Below, in pieces: positions 16,370 to 24,111 of a stretch of 25,746 bases of DNA. Origin of the DNA: an uncultured Bacilli bacterium (GTDB lineage Bacteria; Bacillota_I; Bacilli_A; RF39; UBA660). Made by a program: the position numbers and the translations under genes. The stretch lies in contig CANQFX010000006.1 in the NCBI GenBank assembly GCA_947600015.1, forward strand, positions 1 to 25,746, given 5' to 3'. The notes below the pieces were generated by a model, which worked only from the letters and a program-made list of their open reading frames with translations, did no database searches and was not told the DNA's origin. The stretch's first letter is position 1. The number at the start of each line of letters is the position of its first letter.

Positions 16370-17494
16370 ATGTTAGGCGGATTAGAGATGGATCAATTAG
16401 CAAAAATAAAAGTAATCGGAATTGGCGGAGGTGGAGGAAATGCCATCAATCGCATGGTAGAATCAGGCGTAAAAGGTGTTGAATTTATTGCGGCCAATAC
16501 AGATTTGCAAGTATTAAATACATCAAAAGCCGATGTTAAAATTCAAATTGGTGCATCATTAACAGATGGGCTTGGTGCAGGAGCAAAACCAGAAATTGGA
16601 AAAGAAGCTGCAGTTGAGTCAAAAAAAGAAATTGAGGATGCATTATCAGGTGCTGATATGGTATTCGTTACTTGTGGAATGGGTGGCGGTACTGGTACAG
16701 GTGCAGCTCCTGTCATTGCGGAAATTGCTCAAAGTTTGGGAGCATTAACTGTTGCCATTGTGACAAAACCATTCTCGTTTGAAGGAAAAAGAAGAATGGA
16801 TAATGCGTTGACGGGAATTGAGGAGTTAAAAAAACATGTAGATACATTGATTGTAATACCAAATGATAGATTACGTGAAATCATTGATAAGACGACACCA
16901 ATGTTAGAGGCATTTAAGGAAGTAGATAATGTTCTTCGTCGCGGTGTACAATCTATTTCTGATTTGATTGCTGTGGTAGGGCTTGTTAACTTGGACTTTG
17001 CCGATGTAAAAGCAGTCATGGAAAAATCTGGACATGCAATTATTGGAATTGGAATTGGCATGGGAGAGGATCGTGCAATTGAGGCAGCAAAACAAGCAGT
17101 TTCTTCTCCACTATTAGAAACATCTATTACGGGAGCAACGGATGCTATTATCAATATTACAGGAGGAGTTAATTTAACTTTATTTGAAGCAGAGCAGGCT
17201 GCAGAGGTAGTTCGTGGAGCTGCTAATACTGATATTAATACAATTTTTGGATCAGTTATTAACGAGAATTTATCAGATGAAGTAATTGTTACTGTTATTG
17301 CAACAGGATTTGATAAAGCAAAGAAAAATAATGCACATGCAGAACCTGTTTTTAGTAATGTGGCACAAAGTAGAAGAACACCTACAAAAGAAGAAAGAGT
17401 CAAAGAACCAGAAATATTACAAGACGTCTCTTCGAATGATTCTTCTGATGATGGATATGACTTGCCACCATTCTTAAGAGAGAGAAATTATTAA
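16370..17494 (+). CDS. ftsZ: Cell division protein FtsZ
   Basis: FtsZ is the tubulin-like GTPase that forms the division ring. It has the GTP-binding loop GGGTGTG (105-111), the T7 synergy loop NLDFADV (207-213) completing the GTPase site of the next subunit, a short disordered linker, and the C-terminal peptide DLPPFLR that binds FtsA and other partners. ATG 16370 has AAGGAGG (16356-16362) seven bases upstream; ATG 16388 has no comparable site. The 374 residues are normal. It closes the ftsA-ftsZ operon, ended by a strong terminator. Confidence 0.98.
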   Translation: MLGGLEMDQLAKIKVIGIGGGGGNAINRMVESGVKGVEFIAANTDLQVLNTSKADVKIQIGASLTDGLGAGAKPEIGKEAAVESKKEIEDALSGADMVFVTCGMGGGTGTGAAPVIAEIAQSLGALTVAIVTKPFSFEGKRRMDNALTGIEELKKHVDTLIVIPNDRLREIIDKTTPMLEAFKEVDNVLRRGVQSISDLIAVVGLVNLDFADVKAVMEKSGHAIIGIGIGMGEDRAIEAAKQAVSSPLLETSITGATDAIINITGGVNLTLFEAEQAAEVVRGAANTDINTIFGSVINENLSDEVIVTVIATGFDKAKKNNAHAEPVFSNVAQSRRTPTKEERVKEPEILQDVSSNDSSDDGYDLPPFLRERNY

Positions 17495-17529
17495 AAAAAC
17501 TATTTAGGGAAAGCCTAAATAGTTTTTTT
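17493..17529 (+). terminator. Terminator after ftsZ
   Basis: Sixteen-base arms (17493-17508 and 17514-17529) enclose a GAAAG loop; the stem runs from seven A through CTATTTAGG to its complement and a T run ending at 17530. Very stable intrinsic terminator overlapping the ftsZ stop. Confidence 0.95.
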
Positions 17530-17531
17530 TA

Positions 17532-17557
17532 TAAAAATACATCTGCATGATGTATTT
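17532..17557 (-). terminator. Terminator after arginase
   Basis: On the minus strand AAATACATC (17557-17549) and GATGTATTT (17543-17535) enclose a five-base loop and are followed by more T. The hairpin begins within the arginase stop codon, a normal position for its terminator. Confidence 0.75.
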
Positions 17558-18458
17558 AGTAATTTATCTTTTGATATTTTCCTTTATTTTCTGCTGCTCT
17601 TATTATTTGTGCTAGTAAATTTACAGCAATCTGTTCTGTTTTGCGATTTAAATCTCTTAGCGGATTAAATTCCACAAGATCATACGATACTACTTCATTC
17701 ATTCGTTTAAGAATAAATTCATTGATCTGCATGGCTTCTTCTTCACTAATTCCATCAAATTCGGGAATGGAAACACCAGGAGCAACTTCAGGATCAATGA
17801 CATCTAAATCATAGCTAATATGAATTCCTTTTGTTTTATAACCAGCAATGGCAAAAGCTTCTTCTAATACTTTTTCGACACCTTTTTCTTTAATATCTTG
17901 TGTTGTGAATACGGTCACCCCAGCATATCGTAAGTTATCTTTTTCGGCATCATCAATACTTCTTGCACCTACCACAACGGTTTTGGAAGGTTGAATAATA
18001 TTGCCATCATGAAAATAACGTAGTTCATGATTTTTATAGCCATTAATGGCTGCTAAAGGAAGTCCATGAATATTTCCAGTAATTGTCGTTTCAAACGTAT
18101 TATAATCAGTATGTGCGTCAATCCATATGATACCAATATCTCCGTTTTTTTTCGCGCTGGCTAATGCGCTTGCTACTACAACAGAGTGATCCCCTCCAAT
18201 TAAAATTGGAAAATAATCTTGTTTCATCTTTTCTACTATAGCTTGATATAGAGGGGTATTAAATTCTTCAATTTCATATTCGTTTTTTCTACGATCAGAA
18301 AGATTTCTACTTTTAATAATATCTTCGCGTTGAATAAAAGAAATACTTTCTCCTTGGTAAAACCCTTTTAAATCATTCATTAATTGAACTGGTCCTAAAT
18401 GTGCTCCATCAATGTGAACTCCTAAATCACTTCCAGCTCCTACTATGATTGTCTTCAT
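17556..18458 (-). CDS. rocF: Arginase (ureohydrolase family)
   Basis: Ureohydrolases use a two-manganese site to split guanidino compounds; arginase gives ornithine and urea. Metal ligands are visible in GGDHS (88-92), DAHTD (114-118) and SYDLDVIDP (215-223; Asp217 and Asp219). GNIHGLP at 128-134 resembles the substrate loop of arginases rather than agmatinases, so arginase is preferred, although formiminoglutamase or agmatinase activity cannot be excluded. The start is ATG at 18458, with AAGGTGAG (18472-18465) upstream and a promoter lying inside the longer open frame that reaches 18527. The result is 300 residues, the usual size. It stands alone on the minus strand between ftsZ and murE. 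Confidence 0.85.
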   Translation of the reverse strand: MKTIIVGAGSDLGVHIDGAHLGPVQLMNDLKGFYQGESISFIQREDIIKSRNLSDRRKNEYEIEEFNTPLYQAIVEKMKQDYFPILIGGDHSVVVASALASAKKNGDIGIIWIDAHTDYNTFETTITGNIHGLPLAAINGYKNHELRYFHDGNIIQPSKTVVVGARSIDDAEKDNLRYAGVTVFTTQDIKEKGVEKVLEEAFAIAGYKTKGIHISYDLDVIDPEVAPGVSIPEFDGISEEEAMQINEFILKRMNEVVSYDLVEFNPLRDLNRKTEQIAVNLLAQIIRAAENKGKYQKINY

Positions 18459-18477
18459 AATTAACTCACCTTCTATC

Positions 18478-18506
18478 ATTTTAACGTAAAATGAGAGCGA
18501 TATCAA
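18478..18506 (-). promoter_or_regulatory. Promoter for arginase
   Basis: On the minus strand TTGATA (18506-18501), 17 nt, TAAAAT (18483-18478). It lies about 20 nt upstream of the chosen start and rules out the longer open frame. Confidence 0.65.
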
Positions 18507-18515
18507 GGAAAAGCC

Positions 18516-18544
18516 TTTAATTTTCATTTTGTTTACTGTATAAT
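18516..18544 (+). promoter_or_regulatory. Probable murE promoter
   Basis: A perfect TATAAT (18539-18544), preceded by TG, lies 17 nt from a weak TTTAAT (18516-18521). The murE start follows 17 bases later with AGGTGAG as binding site, so the leader would be only a few bases longer than the binding site itself. Confidence 0.5.
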
Positions 18545-18561
18545 GAAATTAGGTGAGATAG

Positions 18562-20010
18562 ATGAAAAAGTTAGAAGAATTGTATCCTGGCTGTGGGTAT
18601 GATGTATTGATTAAATCAATTAAAATTAATTCTAAGGAAGTAGAAGCAGGTGATTTATTTGTTTGTACCATGGGTGTTACTGCAGATCGTCATGATTTTA
18701 TTGATGAAGCCATTAAAAATGGGGCTAGTGCAATTGTTGTAAGTAGGGAAATACCAGCGAAAAAAGTCCCTATGATTAAAGTTCCTAATACCAATAAAGA
18801 ACTACCATACTTATGTCAAAGATTTTATGATTATCCTGATCAAAAGATGAAAATGATTGGTGTCACAGGAACTGATGGAAAAACCAGTACGGCGACTATT
18901 ATTCAAACGTTAATCGGCAGTGATATCTGTGGTTATATTGGCACAAATGGACGAAATTGTGCTAAGTTTACAGGAGATAATCCTAATACCACACCAGATG
19001 CAGATCGCCTTTATCTTTATTTTAAAGAGTTTTTAAATTACGGATGTCAATATACTGCAATGGAAGCAAGTAGTGAAGCTTTTTTTCGAGGACGGTTAAC
19101 TTCGATTCAATTTGATGTAAGTGTGTATACTAATATTACAAGTGAACATTTAAATATTCATGGTACTTTTGAAAATTATAAGGAATCTAAACTTAAATTA
19201 TTTCAACAAACAAAAAAAGAAGGATTTTGTGTCATTAATCATGATGACCCTTATTATGAGGAAGTAAAACAGGCAAGTAATGGACAAGTAGTGACTTATG
19301 GAAAAGGAGAAGACAATACTTTACAAATTGTAAATTATGAAGTTTTTCCTACCAAAACCAATATTACTTTTGCTTATAAAGGCAATTCGTTTGTAGTGGA
19401 AAGTCCATTATTAGGTGACTTTAATGTTTATAATTTAGCTGGAGGATTACTCGCTTGTCTTAGTTTAGGATTTCGCTTAGATTTATTATTAGAACGGATA
19501 AAAAATATTAAGATTAGCGGTAGATTAGAATTATTAAAGACAGATACTTCATATTATGTCATGGTTGATTATGCACATACTCCAAATGGAATTTCTTCTT
19601 TACTAAATTTTGTTCATACGTTAGATATTAATCGCAGTATTGTAGTTATTGGTCAAGCAGGAGAAAGGGATTATTTAAAACGACCTCAAGTAGGAAATGT
19701 TGTAGTAGAAAATGCTACTTATGCTATCTTTACTTATGAAGATCCAAGAAGTGAAGATCCTAAGGCAATTTGTGAAGATATTATTAAAGAATTAAAAGAA
19801 ACACATAATAATTATGAGATTGTTATTGATCGTAGAGAAGCAATTCAAAAAGCAATTGATATGGCAGAAACAGGAGATATGGTTTTAATTTTAGGTAAGG
19901 GAAATGAAACTTATGAAAAATTAAAAAATGAAACGATTTATTTTAATGATATAGAGGAAGCATATAATGCAGTTGCGAATCGTAAAATGAAAGAGGGAGT
20001 TGTAAATTAA
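18562..20010 (+). CDS. murE: UDP-MurNAc-tripeptide synthetase MurE
   Basis: MurE adds the third stem amino acid (meso-diaminopimelate or L-lysine) to UDP-MurNAc-L-Ala-D-Glu in the cytosol. The ATP loop TGTDGKTS is at 102-109, NTTPDADRL at 142-150, EASSEAF at 168-174, the carboxylated-lysine segment SEHLNIHG...ESK with Lys210, and MVDYAHTPNG at 334-343. In the amino-acid specificity loop this protein has EDPR (393-396) followed by SEDP. Diaminopimelate enzymes have DNPR and lysine enzymes usually lack the Arg, so the retained Arg points to diaminopimelate, but the first two residues are changed. At 482 residues it is normal. The next gene starts at the base after its stop. Confidence 0.92.
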   Translation: MKKLEELYPGCGYDVLIKSIKINSKEVEAGDLFVCTMGVTADRHDFIDEAIKNGASAIVVSREIPAKKVPMIKVPNTNKELPYLCQRFYDYPDQKMKMIGVTGTDGKTSTATIIQTLIGSDICGYIGTNGRNCAKFTGDNPNTTPDADRLYLYFKEFLNYGCQYTAMEASSEAFFRGRLTSIQFDVSVYTNITSEHLNIHGTFENYKESKLKLFQQTKKEGFCVINHDDPYYEEVKQASNGQVVTYGKGEDNTLQIVNYEVFPTKTNITFAYKGNSFVVESPLLGDFNVYNLAGGLLACLSLGFRLDLLLERIKNIKISGRLELLKTDTSYYVMVDYAHTPNGISSLLNFVHTLDINRSIVVIGQAGERDYLKRPQVGNVVVENATYAIFTYEDPRSEDPKAICEDIIKELKETHNNYEIVIDRREAIQKAIDMAETGDMVLILGKGNETYEKLKNETIYFNDIEEAYNAVANRKMKEGVVN

Positions 20011-20925
20011 ATGAACTTGCAAAAGAATAAAATAAAGAAAATAATGTCAATTGTATTTTTCTGTTGTTTATTTTTCAGCGGGTTAAACTATGTTTTTGGA
20101 GTTGAAATAGGTGGTGTAGTAAGACATTATCGATTAGGATTGATATGGTTTATTTCTATTACATTGGCTATGTTTTATCTATATTTTATTTATATTGATA
20201 GAAAAAAGGCACTTTCTGTTGTTAATTTTTTTCTCTGTCTTTGTTATTTTTATATGATGTATTTAGTATATGATATGTTTGCTACTTATAAGGATAAACT
20301 AATTATATATCCAGGATTTTATACTTATCTTTTGTCTTTTATTTTCTTCGTTTTATCAGTTATTGTAAAGGAAAAAGAAAAAAGAGGTGAAAACCAATCT
20401 AATCATATCGATAAACAGAAACAAGGAAATCAAAATATTGTAATTGATAATTTTCAAAAAGAAAACTTATATATTATAGGTGATTATATCTATGGAATTT
20501 TTACACAATCGGATATAAAGCATCATATTTGTGCTCTTTCCTATAGTAAAGATAATAGTATTATTAGTATTATGGTTTCTCATAATCAAGAAGTTGTTTG
20601 TTCTAATTTGCCTATTTCTATCATTGCAAAAATTAAAGTAAAAAGGAAAATCATTATGCAACAAGAAGAACATAAAACAGAGGATCATTCTATGGCAGAT
20701 ACTGTTTTAGCGACAGCTTTATTTGGATCTTTAGCAGGAACATTGGTGAGTATGAGTTCTATATCACAAGATATTGGGAACTTTAATAAAGTGAGCTATC
20801 ATGAATTCTATGAGATACAAATTATTTACCATACAGAAAAAGGAGATAAGAGTTTTATGATGCATACTAAAACGTCTCCGAAAGTATTTTTTCAGCAGTT
20901 AAGTTCTTTATATGAGGAAAGTTAA
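20011..20925 (+). CDS. Unknown membrane protein with C-terminal cytoplasmic-type domain
   Basis: I do not recognise this 304-residue protein. It starts at the base after the murE stop, with AGGGAG in the murE end as a likely binding site, so the two are translationally coupled. Four hydrophobic helices (about 11-30, 41-59, 67-86 and 103-121) are followed by a charged linker and a domain of about 170 residues. That domain has alternating beta-like stretches, a glycine/alanine/serine-rich segment (LFGSLAGTLVSMSS) and a final YEIQIIYHTEKGDKSFMMHT strand pair and helix. This looks like the PH/GRAM-like domains of some Firmicutes proteins, an inference from pattern only. A role in the envelope is suggested by the murE partner. 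Confidence 0.6.
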   Translation: MNLQKNKIKKIMSIVFFCCLFFSGLNYVFGVEIGGVVRHYRLGLIWFISITLAMFYLYFIYIDRKKALSVVNFFLCLCYFYMMYLVYDMFATYKDKLIIYPGFYTYLLSFIFFVLSVIVKEKEKRGENQSNHIDKQKQGNQNIVIDNFQKENLYIIGDYIYGIFTQSDIKHHICALSYSKDNSIISIMVSHNQEVVCSNLPISIIAKIKVKRKIIMQQEEHKTEDHSMADTVLATALFGSLAGTLVSMSSISQDIGNFNKVSYHEFYEIQIIYHTEKGDKSFMMHTKTSPKVFFQQLSSLYEES

Positions 20926-20931
20926 TTAATT

Positions 20932-20957
20932 GTTTGATATTATGCTCAAACTTTATT
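20932..20957 (+). terminator. Weak terminator-like hairpin after the murE operon
   Basis: Arms GTTTGA (20932-20937) and TCAAAC (20946-20951) enclose eight bases and are followed by TTTATTT. The stem is short and the T run broken, so termination would be partial. The same arms recur in the L21 leader 60 bases on. Confidence 0.4.
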
Positions 20958-20985
20958 TGACACGATAAGTGTTCTATGATATAAT
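20957..20985 (+). promoter_or_regulatory. Consensus promoter for rplU-prp-rpmA
   Basis: TTGACA (20957-20962), exactly 17 nt, TATAAT (20980-20985): a perfect sigma-A consensus, as expected for ribosomal protein genes. Transcription should start near 20992. Confidence 0.92.
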
Positions 20986-20991
20986 TGAGAT

Positions 20992-21076
20992 GTTTGACGC
21001 CTCACGCTCAAACCGCATTGAAAAGGTAAAAACAAGTATTCTTGTACCTTAAGAGCGAGTCTTAAGTTTTATAAAG
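20992..21076 (+). promoter_or_regulatory. L21 leader (structured 5' leader of rplU)
   Basis: Between the promoter and rplU lies a structured RNA. A stem AAGGTA (21023-21028) with TACCTT (21045-21050) contains an inner CAAG-TATT-CTTG hairpin (21033-21044). Outside it CGCTC (21005-21009) pairs with GAGCG (21053-21057). The first transcribed bases GTTTGA (20992-20997) can instead pair with TCAAAC (21008-21013), which overlaps the outer arm. Position and shape match the Rfam-type L21 leader of low-GC Gram-positives, thought to bind a product of the operon as feedback control. The match to that family is from memory and was not searched. Confidence 0.75.
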
Positions 21077-21087
21077 GAGGTATAGTA

Positions 21088-21390
21088 ATGAATGCTGTAA
21101 TTAAAGTTGGAGGAAAGCAATACTATGTCACAGAAGGTTCTATTATCTTTGTAGAAAAGTTAAATGCTTCTTCAGGAGATACAGTTCAATTTGATCAAGT
21201 ATTAATGCTTGATAGTAAAATAGGTAGTCCTTATCTTACTAATGTTACCGTAGAAGGTGAAGTAGTTAAAAACGGAAAACAAAAGAAAATTCAAGTTTTT
21301 AAATACAAATGTAAAGATAGGTCAAATCGTAAGAAACAGGGACATAGACAGCCTTATACACAAATTAAAATTACAAAAATTAGTGGGTAG
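21088..21390 (+). CDS. rplU: Large-subunit ribosomal protein bL21
   Basis: bL21 binds 23S rRNA near the base of the large subunit. The 100-residue protein has the family start AVIKVGGKQYYVTEG, a central VEGEVVKNGK segment, and the conserved RKKQGHRQPYTQIKI near the C-terminus. AAAGGAGGT is eight bases upstream. First gene of the classical rplU-prp-rpmA operon. Confidence 0.97.
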   Translation: MNAVIKVGGKQYYVTEGSIIFVEKLNASSGDTVQFDQVLMLDSKIGSPYLTNVTVEGEVVKNGKQKKIQVFKYKCKDRSNRKKQGHRQPYTQIKITKISG

Positions 21391-21392
21391 TT

Positions 21393-21695
21393 ATGATTTC
21401 AGTACAAGTAAAAAAGAAAAATGCTTATTACCAAAAAGTATCTATTTTAGGTCATGCTATGTATGATGATTATGGGAAAGATATTGTATGTAGTGCGGTT
21501 AGTAGTATTGCGACTACAACGATAAATGGTATTTTGGCATTAAATCAAGGCAGTCTAAGTTATAAGAATACGGAAAAAGGGTTGATTATCACAATACAAA
21601 GTGATGATCATACTACACAGGTACTCATTTCTAATATGATTTGTCTATTTCAAGAATTGGAAACAAAATATCCAAAAAATATAGAAGTAAAGTAA
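21393..21695 (+). CDS. prp: Ribosomal-processing cysteine protease Prp
   Basis: Prp (YsxB) cuts off the N-terminal extension of bL27 in Firmicutes and related groups. The catalytic pair is visible: His21 in GHA and Cys33 in DIVCSAVSSI, the family signature. The 100-residue length is typical. It begins two bases after the rplU stop and its own stop overlaps the rpmA binding site. The substrate is encoded immediately downstream and carries the expected extension. Confidence 0.94.
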   Translation: MISVQVKKKNAYYQKVSILGHAMYDDYGKDIVCSAVSSIATTTINGILALNQGSLSYKNTEKGLIITIQSDDHTTQVLISNMICLFQELETKYPKNIEVK

Positions 21696-21706
21696 GGAGG
21701 AGAATT

Positions 21707-21997
21707 ATGAAATTTTTAAAATTAGATATTCAATTATTTGCTCATCATAAAGGGCAAGGATCAACATCTAATGGTCGTGATTCTGCAGGACGTAGATTAG
21801 GAGCCAAAGCAGCAGATGGAGAATTTATTACTGCTGGTTCCATTATATATCGTCAACGTGGAACAAAAATCTATCCAGGATGCAATGCTCGTCGTGGAAA
21901 TGATGATACTATTTATTCTACTGTTGATGGAATTGTGAAGTTTGAACGTTTAGGAAGAGATAAAAAACAAGCTTCCGTTTATCCAGTAGGACAGTAG
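21707..21997 (+). CDS. rpmA: Large-subunit ribosomal protein bL27 with Prp-cleaved extension
   Basis: bL27 reaches toward the peptidyl-transferase centre with its N-terminus. The 96-residue precursor starts MKFLKLDIQLFAHHKGQGST. The first eleven residues match the Firmicutes extension removed by Prp, with cleavage expected between Phe11 and Ala12, leaving the usual AHHKG start. ATG 21707 is chosen because AAGGAGG (21694-21700) is seven bases upstream; the open frame extending back to 21641 merely overlaps prp. Confidence 0.96.
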   Translation: MKFLKLDIQLFAHHKGQGSTSNGRDSAGRRLGAKAADGEFITAGSIIYRQRGTKIYPGCNARRGNDDTIYSTVDGIVKFERLGRDKKQASVYPVGQ

Positions 21998-22018
21998 GAG
22001 ACCTTCAGGGTCTTTTTT
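21998..22018 (+). terminator. Terminator after rpmA
   Basis: AGACC (21999-22003) and GGTCT (22009-22013) enclose TTCAG and are followed by six T. A short but well-placed intrinsic terminator one base after the rpmA stop. Confidence 0.85.
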
Positions 22019-22062
22019 CATATTTAATAAAATAGAAATATATGATAGGAGGGGATGTAGTC

Positions 22063-23334
22063 ATGTTTGTAGATGAAGTAGAAATTAAAGTTGAAGCAGG
22101 AAATGGTGGAGATGGTTGTACTGCTTTTCGTCGTGAAAAATATGTTCCCATGGGAGGACCATATGGTGGAAATGGTGGGCATGGAGCCGATATTATTTTT
22201 CAAGTAGATGAGGGATTACACACACTTCTCGATTTAAGATATCAAAAAATTATCAAAGGAAAAAAAGGAGAAAATGGTCGTGGAAAAAACCAACATGGAA
22301 AAGGAGCAGAACCTCTTATCGTAAAAGTTCCCTTAGGAACGGTAGTGACAGATTTAGATACCGGTATGATTTTGGCTGATTTGTCTCAAAAAGGAGCAGA
22401 AGAAGTGATTGCTAGAGGAGGAAGAGGAGGCCGAGGAAATACTGCTTTTAAAACGCAAACCAATACAGCTCCTAATTACTCAGAAAATGGAGAAGAAGGA
22501 GAAAAACGAAGATTAAAAGTAGAAGTAAAAATGCTTGCGGATGTAGGGTTGGTTGGCTTACCTAGTGTAGGGAAAAGTACCATTATTTCCATGATTTCTA
22601 AGTCTAAACCGAAAATAGCAGCTTATCATTTTACTACACTTCATCCTAATTTAGGTGTAGTACAAGCAAGTAATCATCGTAGTTTTGTAGTTGCAGATTT
22701 ACCTGGATTAATTGAGGGTGCCAGTAAAGGAGAAGGTTTGGGAGATAAATTTTTACGTCATATTGAAAGAACAAGAGTCATTGCACATGTGATTGATATG
22801 AGCGGTAGTGAAGAAAGAGATCCCTATGAAGATTATTTATTAATTAATCGCGAATTAGAACAGTTTAATAAAAATCTCATGAAAAAACCACAAATTATTA
22901 TTGCTAATAAAATGGATTTGCCGCAGGCCCAGGAGAATTTAAAGAAATTTAAAAGTAAAGTAAAACTTGAAATATATGAAGTCAGTGCAGCTACGAATCA
23001 AGGTTTGAATGTGGTAATCAATCGTCTTGCTGGTTTATTAGATGAAATTCCAAAAAATCCATTATATGAAGAAGATGAAATAGAAAATCATGTTCTTTAT
23101 AAATTTAAAAGAGAAGAACCATTTATGATTACCAAAGAAGAAGATATTTGGGTCATTTCTGGAAAAGAAGTAGAAAGAATTTTTAAAATGACAAAATTTA
23201 CGAGCGAAGAGGCAATTTATCGTTTTGCTAAAAAACTTCGTCGCATGGGAATTGATGATAAATTAAAAGAATTGGGAGCAAAAGAAGGAGATACAGTACG
23301 AATTTTGGACTTTTATTTTGATTATCAAGAATAA
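22063..23334 (+). CDS. obg: GTPase Obg (ribosome assembly)
   Basis: Obg is an essential GTPase linked to large-subunit assembly and the stress response. It has the glycine-rich OBG domain (1-158), then the GTPase: G1 GLPSVGKS (165-172), switch I TT (191-192), G3 DLPG (212-215), G4 NKMD (282-285) and G5 SAA (308-310), followed by an OCT-type C-terminal domain. I chose ATG 22063, whose MFVDEV start matches the family, with AGGAGG (22047-22052) ten bases upstream; ATG 22042 lies before that site. The 424 residues are the family length. A weak TATGAT at 22041-22046 sits too close to the binding site to be a likely promoter. Confidence 0.96.
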   Translation: MFVDEVEIKVEAGNGGDGCTAFRREKYVPMGGPYGGNGGHGADIIFQVDEGLHTLLDLRYQKIIKGKKGENGRGKNQHGKGAEPLIVKVPLGTVVTDLDTGMILADLSQKGAEEVIARGGRGGRGNTAFKTQTNTAPNYSENGEEGEKRRLKVEVKMLADVGLVGLPSVGKSTIISMISKSKPKIAAYHFTTLHPNLGVVQASNHRSFVVADLPGLIEGASKGEGLGDKFLRHIERTRVIAHVIDMSGSEERDPYEDYLLINRELEQFNKNLMKKPQIIIANKMDLPQAQENLKKFKSKVKLEIYEVSAATNQGLNVVINRLAGLLDEIPKNPLYEEDEIENHVLYKFKREEPFMITKEEDIWVISGKEVERIFKMTKFTSEEAIYRFAKKLRRMGIDDKLKELGAKEGDTVRILDFYFDYQE

Positions 23335-23363
23335 AACAGTGTAGTCTTGGAAGAAGGGAATGT

Positions 23364-24071
23364 ATGAGTGAAATTAATTTAAAATCGGAAAATAAATATG
23401 ATGATATTAAAAAGTTTTTGTTAGAACATAAAGAGTATTATACAGAGGAAGAATTAAGTTTTCTTCTTGCAAACTATACTTGGGGAGAGCATTCTTTGTT
23501 TGTTTCTGACTTGTTAAGGCAAATTTACGATGAGTTAGGAATGATTCAAAAAGAAAATAATATTTATGATGGTTTTTTGACATTGACTCAAAACAATTTT
23601 GATATTCATCAAAATATTATCGAGTGTGGTGGAGGTAGAATTCCATGTCTTGGGAAACGTCTTGCTTTAGCGAATAAAAAAGGAACTGTTACGGTCTATG
23701 ATCCAAAACTAATTACGACTACATCAAATATTCCTAATTTAATATTAAAAAAAGAGTCGATGACAAAAGATACCGTTGTAAAGAATTGTCAATTAATTGT
23801 TGGATTTATGCCAAACGAGGCTACAGAAACAATCATTCAATTCGCTGGTAAAAATAATATTGATTTTATCATTGCGTTTAGTAACGGTGTGTGGGAAGAA
23901 GATACATATTTTGAAGATTGTGAAGAAGAGTGGCAATTAAGAATGATTTATGAAGCTAGACGTCAAGTTCGTGAGAATAATCTTGGTGTGTTAGAAATTT
24001 CTTATTTGGAGAAATATAATGACCCTTATCCTGTAATTTACAATAAACGAAATAAAACCGTTGCAAAATAA
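23364..24071 (+). CDS. Unknown Rossmann-like protein
   Basis: Not recognised. The 235-residue soluble protein has a helical, acidic N-terminal part (1-75) with a TWGEH segment, then a likely Rossmann core: a glycine-rich turn ECGGGRIPCLGKRLA, a strand ending in an acidic residue (VTVYDP) as in nucleotide- or SAM-binding folds, then CQLIVGFMPNEA and IDFIIAFSNGVW. The C-terminal tail has EEWQLRMIYEARRQVREN. This order resembles a class I methyltransferase or dinucleotide-binding fold, but the exact glycine spacing is unusual and no family can be named. It starts 29 bases after obg with GAAGGGA as binding site and is followed by a two-component protein, so all three may share a transcript. Confidence 0.65.
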   Translation: MSEINLKSENKYDDIKKFLLEHKEYYTEEELSFLLANYTWGEHSLFVSDLLRQIYDELGMIQKENNIYDGFLTLTQNNFDIHQNIIECGGGRIPCLGKRLALANKKGTVTVYDPKLITTTSNIPNLILKKESMTKDTVVKNCQLIVGFMPNEATETIIQFAGKNNIDFIIAFSNGVWEEDTYFEDCEEEWQLRMIYEARRQVRENNLGVLEISYLEKYNDPYPVIYNKRNKTVAK

Positions 24072-24111
24072 AAAAGAGTATTATAAAATAAGAATAAAGG
24101 AGAGTAGGGTT

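Noticed and set aside
16729..17403. A 224-codon open frame antisense to ftsZ
   Set aside because: It is a mirror of the ftsZ coding frame, rich in Ser, Thr and Ile as expected for such shadows, with no ribosome binding site or homology.
17556..18527. Longer arginase with 23 extra N-terminal residues
   Set aside because: The arginase promoter and ribosome binding site lie inside the extension, and the shorter form begins at the normal family start.
21641..21706. Longer bL27 starting inside prp
   Set aside because: The ATG at 21707 has a perfect AAGGAGG and gives the normal Prp-processed precursor.
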